Shown here: positions 24,600-33,374 of the stretch, one piece after another | Position numbering within the stretch: the first letter of the stretch is position 1 | Layout of the letters: every line of letters begins with the position of its first letter | Source of the DNA: Desulfuromonadaceae bacterium | GTDB taxonomy: Bacteria > Desulfobacterota > Desulfuromonadia > Geobacterales > Pseudopelobacteraceae | Reading direction: 5' to 3' | Length of the DNA: 64,000 nt | NCBI GenBank assembly: GCA_028681335.1 | Contig: JAQUIT010000012.1 | Coordinates: forward strand, 1 to 64,000 | Position numbers and translations under genes: made by a program | The notes under the pieces: generated by a model | Database searches by the model: none | The model's input: only the letters and a program-made list of their open reading frames with translations | Told to the model about the DNA's origin: nothing

Positions 24600-27068
24600 T
24601 CACAGCAGGCCTTTATCAGTGCCTGGAGCGACACCTATCAAAGGGAAGTATTCCCTGTCCGCTCCGAGCAGGTGCACCATCACGACATCATGAACAAGAA
24701 ACTGGAAGATATCGCCGACTGAAAGGGTTGAATCCTTAAACTGCTGCGATAACTCCAAGCCTTTGGCGATCAGCCTGGCGTGCTCTGCAACGTGCTGGAC
24801 AACATCCGGAAAATTTATACTCTCAAGCAGTTGCTGTTCGTCGGCAAAATGCCGGGAGACCTCCTCAAGCAACCGGGCGATGACTGAGGAGATCTCCGGG
24901 ACCGGACTATTTGACAGGACAGCCTTAAACAGATCGTTGGAAATGTTGAAAAGCGATTGATGCTGCGCATCGATCAGCGGATTGCCGCAGCAGAATGAAT
25001 CTTTCCAGACAAGTTGCACGAGACTGCTCTTGATATCCAACGGCGTTTGCGCAGCAACTTGATCCGAGGCGATAAATTCCACCCGGTCGCGACCGGATGA
25101 TTTGGCCTTGTAAAGCAGTTCGTCCGCACGGGCAATGATTTCCACTACCGATTCGCTCGAACCGCACTGTACCGACGTCACGCCCAGACTGGCGGTGACA
25201 TACTCTGCTACGTCCGAACCCTTGTGCGGGATCGCACAGGCTTGGATCCCACGCCGGATCTTCTCGGCAATGGCAACAGCGCCATACAGGTCTGTCTCCG
25301 GCAGAACGCAGGCGAATTCTTCGCCGCCATATCGAGCCGCCAGATCAGCTGGGCGAATAAGGCACCCGGCCAGCACCTGGCCGATCTGCCGCAGACAGTC
25401 GTCTCCTTTAAGGTGCCCGTAGCAGTCGTTGAACGACTTGAAATGGTCGATGTCGAGCATGATCAGTGACAGCACAGTTCCGCTGCGGGCGTGCCGGGCA
25501 TGTTCCTGCACCAGAACTTCGTCAAAGCGGCGGCGGTTGGCAATTCCGGTCAAACCATCGGTGACAGCCAGCAATTCAAGCTTACGGTTTGATTCCTCCA
25601 GCGCTTCCTCAGCCCGCTTCTGTTCGGTAATATCGCCGAATGACCAGACGCGCCCGGCGACAACATCGCCGATTCTTCGTGGCTGTGAAAACCGTTTGAA
25701 AAAACGACCGTCAGCGAGGAGGAACGTATCGCTGCTCGACATTTCAGGATTCTCATATAACTCCATGACGCCGGCGATATATCCTTCAGGGTCGGCCGTC
25801 TGGGAAGCGATATGCTTTGTCACCGGGTATTTAATATTCGTATTCAACAAATCATCCGGGATATGCCAGAGGTCGGCAAATTTCCGGTTCCAGCGGGAAA
25901 TATGCCTATTTTGGTCCGTAACGAGGATACCGTCAGCCGTTGATTCCAGGGTGGCATTCAGCAAGGATAACGATGATGTCAACGCCTCCTCCGCACGCAC
26001 CCGGTTTGCAACATCCTCGTTGAGCTTACGGCTCAGTTCAATCAGCTCGGTCTCACGCGCCGCCAAAACCCTGTTGATTTTCCTGAGCTGGTAGTTCCAT
26101 AAAAAGCCGATAAGCAAAAGCATTATGAAACCAATGACAATTTTGATCATCAGGGCATAATCGATTGCGGTCTGCACTTTGATAGAAATATGCCTGTTAA
26201 CTATCTGCTGGACCTCTTGCGGGGTAATGCTGCGCACCCCTCTGGCAAGAATATCCCTGAGTAGTGGCTGGCTTTTTATAACACCGATTCGGAAATGGTT
26301 GTCCAGGTCCAGTATCTGTCCGGCGATTTTGAGGTTGAACAGCCCCCTTTTTTTGATCGTATATGCGGTCATCGCTAACGAGCGCAGCGTCATGTCCACC
26401 TTGCGTTCAGACACCAGCTGCAGAGCTTCCTCCTCTGAATTGACAACGCGGATGTTCAGGTTCGGGTAGGTGCTTCTGATGCGCTCTTCCAGACTTGTTC
26501 CTGCGGGAAGGGCGATGGACTCCCCTGACAGGGAGGCAGGATCTGAGATAAAATCATGCTCCTCCCTGGTTATGAAGACATTAGGATCGCTAAAATAGGG
26601 TTCGGTGAAGAGGAGCCACGTGTCACGTTCCGGGGACTTGTTGAGGAAGCTGAGGATCCGGCATTTCCCCTCTTTGGATGCGGTCAGGCTCTCTTCCCAG
26701 GATTTGGTCGGGACCAGCTTTAGCGAGACTCCGGAGCGTTCGGCGACAAGAGCAACGAGATCGGCGGCAATGCCAATATATTCACCCTTGTCGTTGATGC
26801 GCTCGTAAGGCTCCCAGTCAGGGTCAACACACATCGTTACGGCGCCTGACTCTTTCAGGTAGGACTGCTCCTCCGGGCTGAGCGCCGGGAGAGGCTTTTT
26901 CGGGAGCCGGGCAGCGGCAGATCCCGCTGTTGCATCGGTTGCCCGCTGGTCCCCCCGCGTGGCCACCCACCAGAACGACAGCATCCCCGTAATGATCACC
27001 GCGAGCAACAGCAGTGCAAGCAAGCGGGCTTTTTTGACGGAAACGGTTTTGGGGAATTGATTTTTCAT
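24600..27068 (-). CDS. SBP-PAS-GGDEF-haemerythrin fusion, diguanylate cyclase
   Basis: An 822-residue inner-membrane protein. After an N-terminal helix (about 14-34) a periplasmic solute-binding domain (SBP_bac_3; VTMCVDPDWEPYERINDKG, residues about 70-300) is followed by a second helix, a PAS domain (ATLESTADGILVTDQNRHIS), a GGDEF domain with intact active site (ARYGGEEFACVLPE) and upstream LIMLDIDHFKSFND, and a C-terminal bacteriohaemerythrin with the di-iron ligand pattern (DAQHQSLF, RHFADEQ, HVAEH, HLLGAD). It should make c-di-GMP in response to a periplasmic solute, modulated by oxygen or redox state. ATG 27068 is preferred over TTG 27122; neither has a good site. Confidence 0.88.
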   Translation of the reverse strand: MKNQFPKTVSVKKARLLALLLLAVIITGMLSFWWVATRGDQRATDATAGSAAARLPKKPLPALSPEEQSYLKESGAVTMCVDPDWEPYERINDKGEYIGIAADLVALVAERSGVSLKLVPTKSWEESLTASKEGKCRILSFLNKSPERDTWLLFTEPYFSDPNVFITREEHDFISDPASLSGESIALPAGTSLEERIRSTYPNLNIRVVNSEEEALQLVSERKVDMTLRSLAMTAYTIKKRGLFNLKIAGQILDLDNHFRIGVIKSQPLLRDILARGVRSITPQEVQQIVNRHISIKVQTAIDYALMIKIVIGFIMLLLIGFLWNYQLRKINRVLAARETELIELSRKLNEDVANRVRAEEALTSSLSLLNATLESTADGILVTDQNRHISRWNRKFADLWHIPDDLLNTNIKYPVTKHIASQTADPEGYIAGVMELYENPEMSSSDTFLLADGRFFKRFSQPRRIGDVVAGRVWSFGDITEQKRAEEALEESNRKLELLAVTDGLTGIANRRRFDEVLVQEHARHARSGTVLSLIMLDIDHFKSFNDCYGHLKGDDCLRQIGQVLAGCLIRPADLAARYGGEEFACVLPETDLYGAVAIAEKIRRGIQACAIPHKGSDVAEYVTASLGVTSVQCGSSESVVEIIARADELLYKAKSSGRDRVEFIASDQVAAQTPLDIKSSLVQLVWKDSFCCGNPLIDAQHQSLFNISNDLFKAVLSNSPVPEISSVIARLLEEVSRHFADEQQLLESINFPDVVQHVAEHARLIAKGLELSQQFKDSTLSVGDIFQFLVHDVVMVHLLGADREYFPLIGVAPGTDKGLL

Positions 27069-27213
27069 ACTGAGCGAGAACTCGTTCTTGATGATATAGG
27101 TTAACTTTTTATAGCACGGCAAGAGGCACTAATGACAGGTTTTTTGACCGGTTGGAGCTGATTGTTTCTCTGTGGCGGTGGCACAGCGAACGGCCAAAGC
27201 CGGCGGCACCACT

Positions 27214-28056
27214 TCACGCATATTTCCCCGCATGGTATGAACTGCGCACATAGGGGCCGCTCTCCACGTGACTGAACCCCATCTCCACTGCCGCGATCCG
27301 CAGCGACTCGAACAGCTCCGGCGGGGCGTATTCCTGCACCGGATAATGGCGGCGGCTTGGCGACAGGTACTGGCCGATACTGAGATAGGCACAGTCGACA
27401 GCACGCAGATCGCGTAACACCTGCAACACCTCCGCTTCCGCCTCCCCCATCCCCAGCATGATACCGGATTTGGTACGGATTTCCGGCGCCATTGCCGCGC
27501 AGTTTTGCAGCACCTCCAAGGAACGACGGTAATCGGCGCCGCTCCGGATCTGATACAACCGCGGGACGGTTTCGACGTTGTGGGCAATAATATCCGGTTG
27601 TGACGCCACAACCACTCCCAAACTCGGCACGTCCCCTTGAAAATCGGGAACCAGCAGTTCAATCCGCGTAGCCGGGGAGGCGCTGCGCACCGCCGCGACC
27701 GTCGCAGCGTAAAGCGCCGCCCCACCATCGGACAGATCATCGCGGGTCGGACTGGTAACCACCACATGGGAGAGTTTCAGGCGGGCAACCGCCTCGGCCA
27801 CCCGCAGCGGTTCATCGCTATCCACCGGCAACGGCACGGTTTTATCCACGTTGCAGAAGGAGCAGAGACGGGTACAATTCTTACCAAGAATGAGGAAGGT
27901 GGCCTGTCCGCAGGAAAAACATTCCGAAATATTGGGGCAGAGCGCCTGCTGGCAGACCGTATTAAGGCGCAATTCGCCCAGCAATTGCCGCATCTCGCTC
28001 TGGTCGCCCGGATTAACTTTTTTCCGCAGCCACTCCGGCTTACGCTGAATATTCAC
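27214..28056 (-). CDS. lipA: lipoyl synthase
   Basis: A 280-residue radical SAM enzyme that inserts two sulfurs into octanoyl-protein to form lipoyl groups. The auxiliary cluster ligands C35-X4-C40-X5-C46 and the radical SAM cluster C61-X3-C65-X2-C68 are in place, and the C-terminal RSSYHAG contains the serine that completes the auxiliary cluster. GTG at 28056 is taken as the start because it overlaps the stop of the upstream ligase gene by four bases (GTGA) and follows GGTTGGGGA; a longer ATG frame would overlap that gene by 61 bases. Product supplies GcvH, encoded at 43959-44336. Confidence 0.95.
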   Translation of the reverse strand: MNIQRKPEWLRKKVNPGDQSEMRQLLGELRLNTVCQQALCPNISECFSCGQATFLILGKNCTRLCSFCNVDKTVPLPVDSDEPLRVAEAVARLKLSHVVVTSPTRDDLSDGGAALYAATVAAVRSASPATRIELLVPDFQGDVPSLGVVVASQPDIIAHNVETVPRLYQIRSGADYRRSLEVLQNCAAMAPEIRTKSGIMLGMGEAEAEVLQVLRDLRAVDCAYLSIGQYLSPSRRHYPVQEYAPPELFESLRIAAVEMGFSHVESGPYVRSSYHAGKYA

Positions 28057-28874
28057 TCCCCAACCCCTTCCAGATTCCACTGATCTGTTGAATATTTGTT
28101 CACCAGCAACCATTCCCTATCTGCCTGCTCCGCAGCAGACAACACATCGTTCCGGAGAGCAACACCAAAGTAGCCGCCAAATGCGGTAACAAGACTCTCC
28201 TCCAGGCTTTTCATGTCGGCTCTCACCCCGCACTCGGCAAGACTGAGCGTACCTTCAGCATGTTCGGGGGTCTGATCGCTCATGTACGACAAACCGGTCG
28301 CAGCACGATTATGCAGCGGGATCGAACCGTGCTGAAAGATCGTTCCCTTGAGCCGACGCTGGGCGTTACCGCCAATCTTGCGCCCATTGGCAATAATATC
28401 GAAACTTTCCTTACCGGCAAAACAGAAGGCGGTCCGCTCACCCAGACGGGTCCCTTCAGGCACCACATCGGCAGCATAGGCGGCATCAAGTCCCAGGTTG
28501 CAGTAGAAGGCAAGCAGAAATCCGGTCAGGACACGAAAGGAGTCTTTGATGGATGACGCCGGCGGGATCTGTCCCGGCGCACAAACGAGCGAATAGGTCA
28601 GCTCGTCGGCATGGTAAATTACGCCGCCGCCGGTCACGCGCCGTACCACCGCCACGCCGTCGGCCCGGCAGCGCTCGAGATCAAGCACAAGGGCGGCCTT
28701 TTGGAAGCGCCCCAACGACAACGCCGGCGGATTCCAGCCGTAGAGACGCAGGATCGGCAGAGAAGTTGCGGGGTCAAATGAACGGAGCAGCGCCTCATCG
28801 AGCGCCATATTCTCCGCTCCGGAAAACGCTGGGGTCACGATGAGGCGCCATTGCTGATCGTTTTGTCTTGTCAT
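28053..28874 (-). CDS. LipM-like octanoyltransferase
   Basis: A 273-residue cytosolic enzyme of the LplA/LipB/LipM fold. RRVTGGGVIYHADEL (residues 78-92) is the lipoyl-pocket motif. C151 in CFAGKESFDI matches the catalytic cysteine of LipM, and NGRKIGGNAQRR carries the invariant Lys. This favours octanoyl transfer from ACP to a lipoyl domain rather than ATP-dependent ligation, though a ligase is possible. It overlaps lipA by four bases, so the two steps of lipoate synthesis are translationally coupled. Confidence 0.85.
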   Translation of the reverse strand: MTRQNDQQWRLIVTPAFSGAENMALDEALLRSFDPATSLPILRLYGWNPPALSLGRFQKAALVLDLERCRADGVAVVRRVTGGGVIYHADELTYSLVCAPGQIPPASSIKDSFRVLTGFLLAFYCNLGLDAAYAADVVPEGTRLGERTAFCFAGKESFDIIANGRKIGGNAQRRLKGTIFQHGSIPLHNRAATGLSYMSDQTPEHAEGTLSLAECGVRADMKSLEESLVTAFGGYFGVALRNDVLSAAEQADREWLLVNKYSTDQWNLEGVGE

Positions 28875-29010
28875 AATATGTGTGTCAGGCCTGTATGTTC
28901 TTTCAATAGCTCACTCTGTTTCTTTCATAGCACACCTGCCAATGCGCAGCAAACGCAACCTACCGCATTGGTGTCGAGAACGGACAAGTGATGCTTTTAC
29001 GCCATGACAA

Positions 29011-29610
29011 TTACAGTGATTGCGGCAGATCGAGCCACAATTCACTTCTGCTCGTGTACATTTTCAGCCTGTTGACCACACTGTCCACCGGTGCCGCAAA
29101 AATTGCCTCATAGATAAATTCATCCGCCACGGGGTCCATGGCATAGGCCAACTGCTCTTTCCTGACACTGAACTGGGCATTGATCCCGTTGCTGTTGCCG
29201 CGCGCATCGACCCGAATCCACTTATCAAGCGTAGCGAGGTAGATGGCATTAAATCCGTGCAAAACCATTTCATCATCAACAGAGGGATCCAGGCGTAAAA
29301 CCTGGTAGCAAAAACCGGCCGGGATGTTGACCGCCCGGAGCAAAGCGGCCAGGAGGTGGCTTTTCGCAAAACAGATACCGCTGCCGTGATAAAGCACTTC
29401 ACTCGCCGTGCAAGTCACGATGTCGAGTCCGGCATCATTGGAGTGGGAAATGGAGTCTCGCACCCATTCGTACAAACAACGGGCTTTGGCGACTTCATCC
29501 GATAATGTCTGCGTAAGCTCCAGAGCCTTCTGCCGTACTGCCGGAGTCTGCCAGTCAACTATTGCGTCGGAAACCAGATAATCGCTTAAATCTTCAGATT
29601 CTGGGTACAT
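29011..29610 (-). CDS. transglutaminase-like cysteine protease-fold protein
   Basis: A 199-residue cytosolic protein with a transglutaminase-like domain. ARCLYEWVRDSISHSND, the catalytic Cys in GSGICFAKSHLLAALLRAVNIPAGFCYQ (here only partly quoted: GICFAKSHLLAALLRA), a His in LHGFNAIYL and the Asp in WIRVDARGN give the Cys-His-Asp triad. Start 29610 follows GAGGA; a TTG 36 bases upstream is less likely. Substrate unknown; it is not exported. A CCAATGCG/CGCATTGG inverted repeat lies downstream at 28941-28973. Confidence 0.82.
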   Translation of the reverse strand: MYPESEDLSDYLVSDAIVDWQTPAVRQKALELTQTLSDEVAKARCLYEWVRDSISHSNDAGLDIVTCTASEVLYHGSGICFAKSHLLAALLRAVNIPAGFCYQVLRLDPSVDDEMVLHGFNAIYLATLDKWIRVDARGNSNGINAQFSVRKEQLAYAMDPVADEFIYEAIFAAPVDSVVNRLKMYTSRSELWLDLPQSL

Positions 29611-29802
29611 AATGTCCTCGTTTAGCACGTGTATTTGTACGGTCAACGACTTGGGAGAACAGCGGCAGCTTATAACCGGTGCTTAGCTTAGGTCCGGTTG
29701 AATACTCATCATATCAACCGGGTTTTCATTTTCAAGGGTGGCCCAGTTACTATTCATGGGCAAAAGAAAAGCCTGGCAACTGCCCCCCGGCCATTTTGAA
29801 TA

Positions 29803-30078
29803 TTACTGGGTAAAAGCATTTCCCACCACCAGCCCCCATATCTGACACTCGCTGACGCCCTTGCGGCGGTTCTCCGTAATCAGCTTCTCCTGTTTTTCCT
29901 TCAGTTTCCGCAAGCCCTCTTTGTCACGTGGCGTCTCGGCCGGCATATCCTCCAAGGCCTTCTGGGCTAACGCGATTGCTTTGGTACAGTTTTGTTCGTC
30001 AGGCGGGGCTGCAACTGCAGGCAGTGCAATGTTGGCAAGACAGGTGAGGCAGAGCAGAAAAAGCAAAATTCGGGGCAT
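29803..30078 (-). CDS. small exported helical protein
   Basis: A 91-residue protein with a signal peptide (cleavage after PAVA, about residue 23) and a short charged helical mature part (KALEDMPAETPRDKEGLRKL) with two cysteines, possibly disulfide-bonded. AGGAG precedes ATG 30078. It lies just downstream of the GGDEF-EAL gene in the same direction. I do not recognise the family. Confidence 0.6.
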   Translation of the reverse strand: MPRILLFLLCLTCLANIALPAVAAPPDEQNCTKAIALAQKALEDMPAETPRDKEGLRKLKEKQEKLITENRRKGVSECQIWGLVVGNAFTQ

Positions 30079-30156
30079 ACTGATCTCCTGAGGATGGCCT
30101 GCGGTAACGGCCGAGAGTCTATCCAAACCAAGACGTTCACTCATGTACTTGGTCAT

Positions 30157-32046
30157 TTACAGCGGGGAAGTAAGAAAACAGGAGGATTTTAGCAGTTTTT
30201 CAGTAAAGTCATCTACCGACTTCGGGCGGCAGAAGAAGTACCCCTGAGCATTCCTGCATCCAAGCTGCAGGAGTGCTTGACGTTGTTCTTCCGTCTCAAC
30301 ACCTTCAGCAACGGTGGTTAGCCCCATCTGTTGGGCTATGGCAAGGATTGTAGAGATGATAGCCTTATCGTTAGGATCATCAAGCATATTTTTTACAAAA
30401 GTCTGGTCAATCTTCAGGGTGTCAATAGGGATGCGTTTTAGATAGACAAGAGATGAGTAGCCCGTGCCAAAGTCATCAATTGCGATATTGAAACCCAGGC
30501 TCCTGAGTTCTGCCATAAGTTCGAACATCCGCTCAGGATCGGCCATGAGACAACTTTCCGTAAGTTCCATCTCAATATTGGAGGGTGACACACCGGACTC
30601 TTCGACTATCCTTGCTACCCGTTCAAGAAAGTATGGATCTTCAAGTTGGCGGGCTGAAACGTTTACTGCAATTCTGCCTCGGCAGCTCAATCCCAGCTTC
30701 TTCCACTGTGTTATATGCTGACAGGCTGTTTTGAGAACCCATTCACCGATTTTGGTCATCAAACCGCGCCCCTCCGCTATCGGTATGAACTCAGTCGGAG
30801 TTATCGCCCCCAGAATCGAATCATGCCAACGCAGCAGTGCCTCTGCGCCTACAATCATTCCGGAGTGCAGATCCACCTTGGGCTGATAGAAAAGTTCCAG
30901 GTTTCCTTCTGCCACCGCGCATTCCAGACGCTGAAGAATCTCCAGTTCTCTGGTAAGCTCATGGCTCATTTTACTCTTGTAGTAACGATAACCGCCACCC
31001 GCTTCCTTCACCTTTGACATGGCAAGGTCGGCCCGCGATAGCAGGTCAGCCGGATTGTCCGCATCACCCGGATATAATGCAATACCGATGCTGCCACTTA
31101 TGGAAAAGGAGTGGGCTTCAATCAGGAATGGCTGTTTGATAGCTGCCAGGATATGTTTTGCAAGACTGGTCGCATTGCTTGGGTTGTTCTGGTTACAGAT
31201 AATGACGAAGTCATCACCGCCAAACCGGGCAATGGTACAATTGTCTTCGGACAATTCCCGCAATTTTTGTGCGACCTGCACCAGAATCTTGTCACCTGCC
31301 TCATGTCCATAGGATTCATTTATTTCACGGATATAATCAAGATCCAGCAAGAGTAAAGCAAGCTGTTTACTGCTATCTCTGGCTGCGGCAACGGCACCCG
31401 TAAGCAATAATGATAGATTATTTCTATTTGGCAGGCCGGTCAAACTGTCAAAAAAGGCTAATCGATGAATATGTGCGTTGGCATGATCATGAGCCCTGCG
31501 GAGACGAACCGTCTCTATTCCGAAGGAGAGATCTCTCGCCAATTCTTCGAGAAGCGTAATTTCCTTGCCGTGAAAAGCATTCGGCTCCGGTGCATAGATA
31601 GCTATGGCACCGATTGTTTCGCCATTCACCTGAAGCGGCAGGGCAATCGCAGACTGGTAATTTCTGCTTCTGGCGTCATCATGCCAGATCGCCAGCAGGG
31701 GGTCGTTCAGGATATCAAGCCTGAGTTGCGTTGTCCCGGTACGAATGGCGGTACTCATGGCACTGAACCCATACTCGTTGTCAGCCCATGACATCCTGAC
31801 AGCAGAAAGGAAACCTTCATCATAGCCGCAGAAGGCAGCAGGATGGACAGATTGCACGTTGTCCAGCTCCTTATAACCGACCCAACTGAGAGAATAGCCA
31901 CCTATTTCAGTCGATATGCGGCAGACATCATAAAGAAGCACGGTTTCATCATTCGCGCGCAAAAGCGTCTGGTTGCTTGCAGAAAGCAATCTTAGAGCAC
32001 GGTTGGTCCGTTTAAGCTCTTCTTCAATGTCTTGCAATTGCTGCAT
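30157..32046 (-). CDS. GAF-GGDEF-EAL c-di-GMP turnover protein
   Basis: A cytosolic protein of about 629 residues: an N-terminal coiled coil (LQDIEEELKRTNRALRLL), a GAF-type sensor (IGGYSLSWVGYKELDN onward), a GGDEF domain with FGGDDF and LLDLDYIREIN, and an EAL phosphodiesterase domain with all key motifs (AEALLRW, ELTESCLM, IDDFGTGYSSL, LKIDQTFV, AEGVETEEQ). Both catalytic sites look usable, so it may make or degrade c-di-GMP. The start is uncertain: ATG 32046 has AGAGG at ideal spacing, while ATG 32139 and GTG 32190 would add N-terminal sequence unlike known domains. No transmembrane helix. Confidence 0.88.
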   Translation of the reverse strand: MQQLQDIEEELKRTNRALRLLSASNQTLLRANDETVLLYDVCRISTEIGGYSLSWVGYKELDNVQSVHPAAFCGYDEGFLSAVRMSWADNEYGFSAMSTAIRTGTTQLRLDILNDPLLAIWHDDARSRNYQSAIALPLQVNGETIGAIAIYAPEPNAFHGKEITLLEELARDLSFGIETVRLRRAHDHANAHIHRLAFFDSLTGLPNRNNLSLLLTGAVAAARDSSKQLALLLLDLDYIREINESYGHEAGDKILVQVAQKLRELSEDNCTIARFGGDDFVIICNQNNPSNATSLAKHILAAIKQPFLIEAHSFSISGSIGIALYPGDADNPADLLSRADLAMSKVKEAGGGYRYYKSKMSHELTRELEILQRLECAVAEGNLELFYQPKVDLHSGMIVGAEALLRWHDSILGAITPTEFIPIAEGRGLMTKIGEWVLKTACQHITQWKKLGLSCRGRIAVNVSARQLEDPYFLERVARIVEESGVSPSNIEMELTESCLMADPERMFELMAELRSLGFNIAIDDFGTGYSSLVYLKRIPIDTLKIDQTFVKNMLDDPNDKAIISTILAIAQQMGLTTVAEGVETEEQRQALLQLGCRNAQGYFFCRPKSVDDFTEKLLKSSCFLTSPL

Positions 32047-32482
32047 ATCTGCCTCTGCCATTTGAGCTAATGAAACTGACTTTAGCAACTGATACCTGAA
32101 AAGTATATTCCAAAAAAGGTACTGCTCCTCAGGAAGCATTCGATGCCTGCACAGGGAAGAACGCAGGGGATTCGGTAACCGTAACCACACCGCGAGGAGA
32201 CACGATCAAGGCGACATGCCAGCAGTTTGACGGCAGTCTGGCCGCCCGGCCAGACCAGAGCAGCCCCCCTCCTGACGACGGTGCGCCGCCGGAGATGAAA
32301 CAACGGGGAGAGGATTAAAACAATGGAGGCCGGCAGTCGCTTCAATCAGATATGAGTATTATAAGGGAGACACGGGGGGGCAGACCCACGCGTTACAGAA
32401 TGCGGAAACCTGCCCCCCCACTTGTCTTATATCGATAGTTGGCGCCTCTGGCCTGTCCTGACGACCCATCTTTACTCCAAAA
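32047..32482. other. leader region with two strong inverted repeats
   Basis: This gap between the GGDEF-EAL start and the next leftward gene holds two perfect stems. GTCTGGCC (32236-32243) pairs with GGCCAGAC (32248-32255) over a four-base loop. GGGGGGGCAG (32374-32383) pairs with CTGCCCCCCC (32410-32419), extended by AGACA/TGTCT. The second may end the leftward gene at 32483, though a T tract is missing. No known riboswitch is recognised. Confidence 0.45.
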
Positions 32483-32740
32483 TCACCGCACTGTTTTTCG
32501 AACGTATTCAATAAAAGAGATCAGGAAAGCATGCGGCACATCGTTTATATTGTTATAGACACGTCCCTTATCCACGAACGAGAGTGAAAATGGCGCAGTG
32601 GGGCTCCCTTCGATGGCCCACAAGCTCACGGCGCCTTCAGGGTCTCTGATGGCACGATAAGCTCCGTGACGATAGCAGCGCATCAATGATGCAACCGCAC
32701 TCTTTGCTAAAGACAACGTTTCACTGTTCTGGGCGTTCAC
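32483..32740 (-). CDS. small unrecognised cytosolic protein
   Basis: An 85-residue protein with no signal or membrane segment. It shows a helix (LAKSAVASLMRCYR), a strand-rich middle (VSLWAIEGSPTAPFSLSFVD) and a basic C-terminus (FIEYVRKTVR). No domain is recognised and the upstream ribosome-binding site is weak. Frame length and codon usage make it more likely than not to be a gene, but evidence is limited. Confidence 0.4.
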   Translation of the reverse strand: MNAQNSETLSLAKSAVASLMRCYRHGAYRAIRDPEGAVSLWAIEGSPTAPFSLSFVDKGRVYNNINDVPHAFLISFIEYVRKTVR

Positions 32741-32818
32741 GTGTTTTGAGATCCTCTGCTCCGTAACGGTGGATTACCTGCGGGGACATCTATGATTGCT
32801 ATCGTCATGACTCACCTT

Positions 32819-33316
32819 TCACGTGTCACCGGCTGACAGCTCTATCATTCCCTTCAGATCGTCCCCGATCTTTTCCGGCGTGTCGGTCGGAGCGTAGCGT
32901 TTAAGCACCTCCCCTTCCCGACTAACAAGAAATTTGGTGAAATTCCACTTGATCGACTCGCTGCCAAAGAGTCCCGGCTGCGCCTTCTTGAGGTAGTTGT
33001 AAAGCGGATGCGCCCCGCTGCCGTTGACCTCTATCTTGGCGAAGAGGGGAAAGGTGACATCATAGGTGAGCGAACAGAAGCTTTGTATCTCCGCCTCGCT
33101 GCCCGGTTCCTGATGGGCAAACTGATCACAGGGAAAGCCGAGGACAGTAAAACCCTTGTGCCGATAACTTCGATAGAGCGCTTCCAGCCCCGCATACTGG
33201 CTGGTAAAACCGCACTTGCTGGCGACGTTAACAATGAGCAGAACCTGGCCGCGATAGGCCTCCATTGACTCGCTCTGCCCTTCGATGGTCGTGACGCTAA
33301 ATTCATAGAGATTCAT
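32819..33316 (-). CDS. glutathione peroxidase-family peroxiredoxin
   Basis: A 165-residue thiol peroxidase. The peroxidatic residue is cysteine (C35 in NVASKCGFTSQY), not selenocysteine. The second motif GFPCDQFAHQEPGS carries the usual Gln and a resolving-type Cys, and WNFTKFLVSREG provides the catalytic Trp-Asn pair. Members reduce H2O2 and lipid hydroperoxides, usually with thioredoxin. Cytosolic, single domain, normal length. It is followed by the small gene at 32483. Confidence 0.92.
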   Translation of the reverse strand: MNLYEFSVTTIEGQSESMEAYRGQVLLIVNVASKCGFTSQYAGLEALYRSYRHKGFTVLGFPCDQFAHQEPGSEAEIQSFCSLTYDVTFPLFAKIEVNGSGAHPLYNYLKKAQPGLFGSESIKWNFTKFLVSREGEVLKRYAPTDTPEKIGDDLKGMIELSAGDT

Positions 33317-33374
33317 TGATGCTCCTGATACACAACCGAATTCCAGAATGCGATGCTCACTTTTTTATAAGGAT

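Noticed and set aside
27129..27767. A 212-codon minus-strand frame inside lipA
   Set aside because: Its Arg/Trp/Cys-rich translation matches no domain and lipA is certain in another frame.
32047..32482. c-di-GMP (GEMM) riboswitch in front of GGDEF-EAL or cytochrome genes
   Set aside because: The conserved GEMM core and its GCAAAGCC-type arm were not found here or before 62005.
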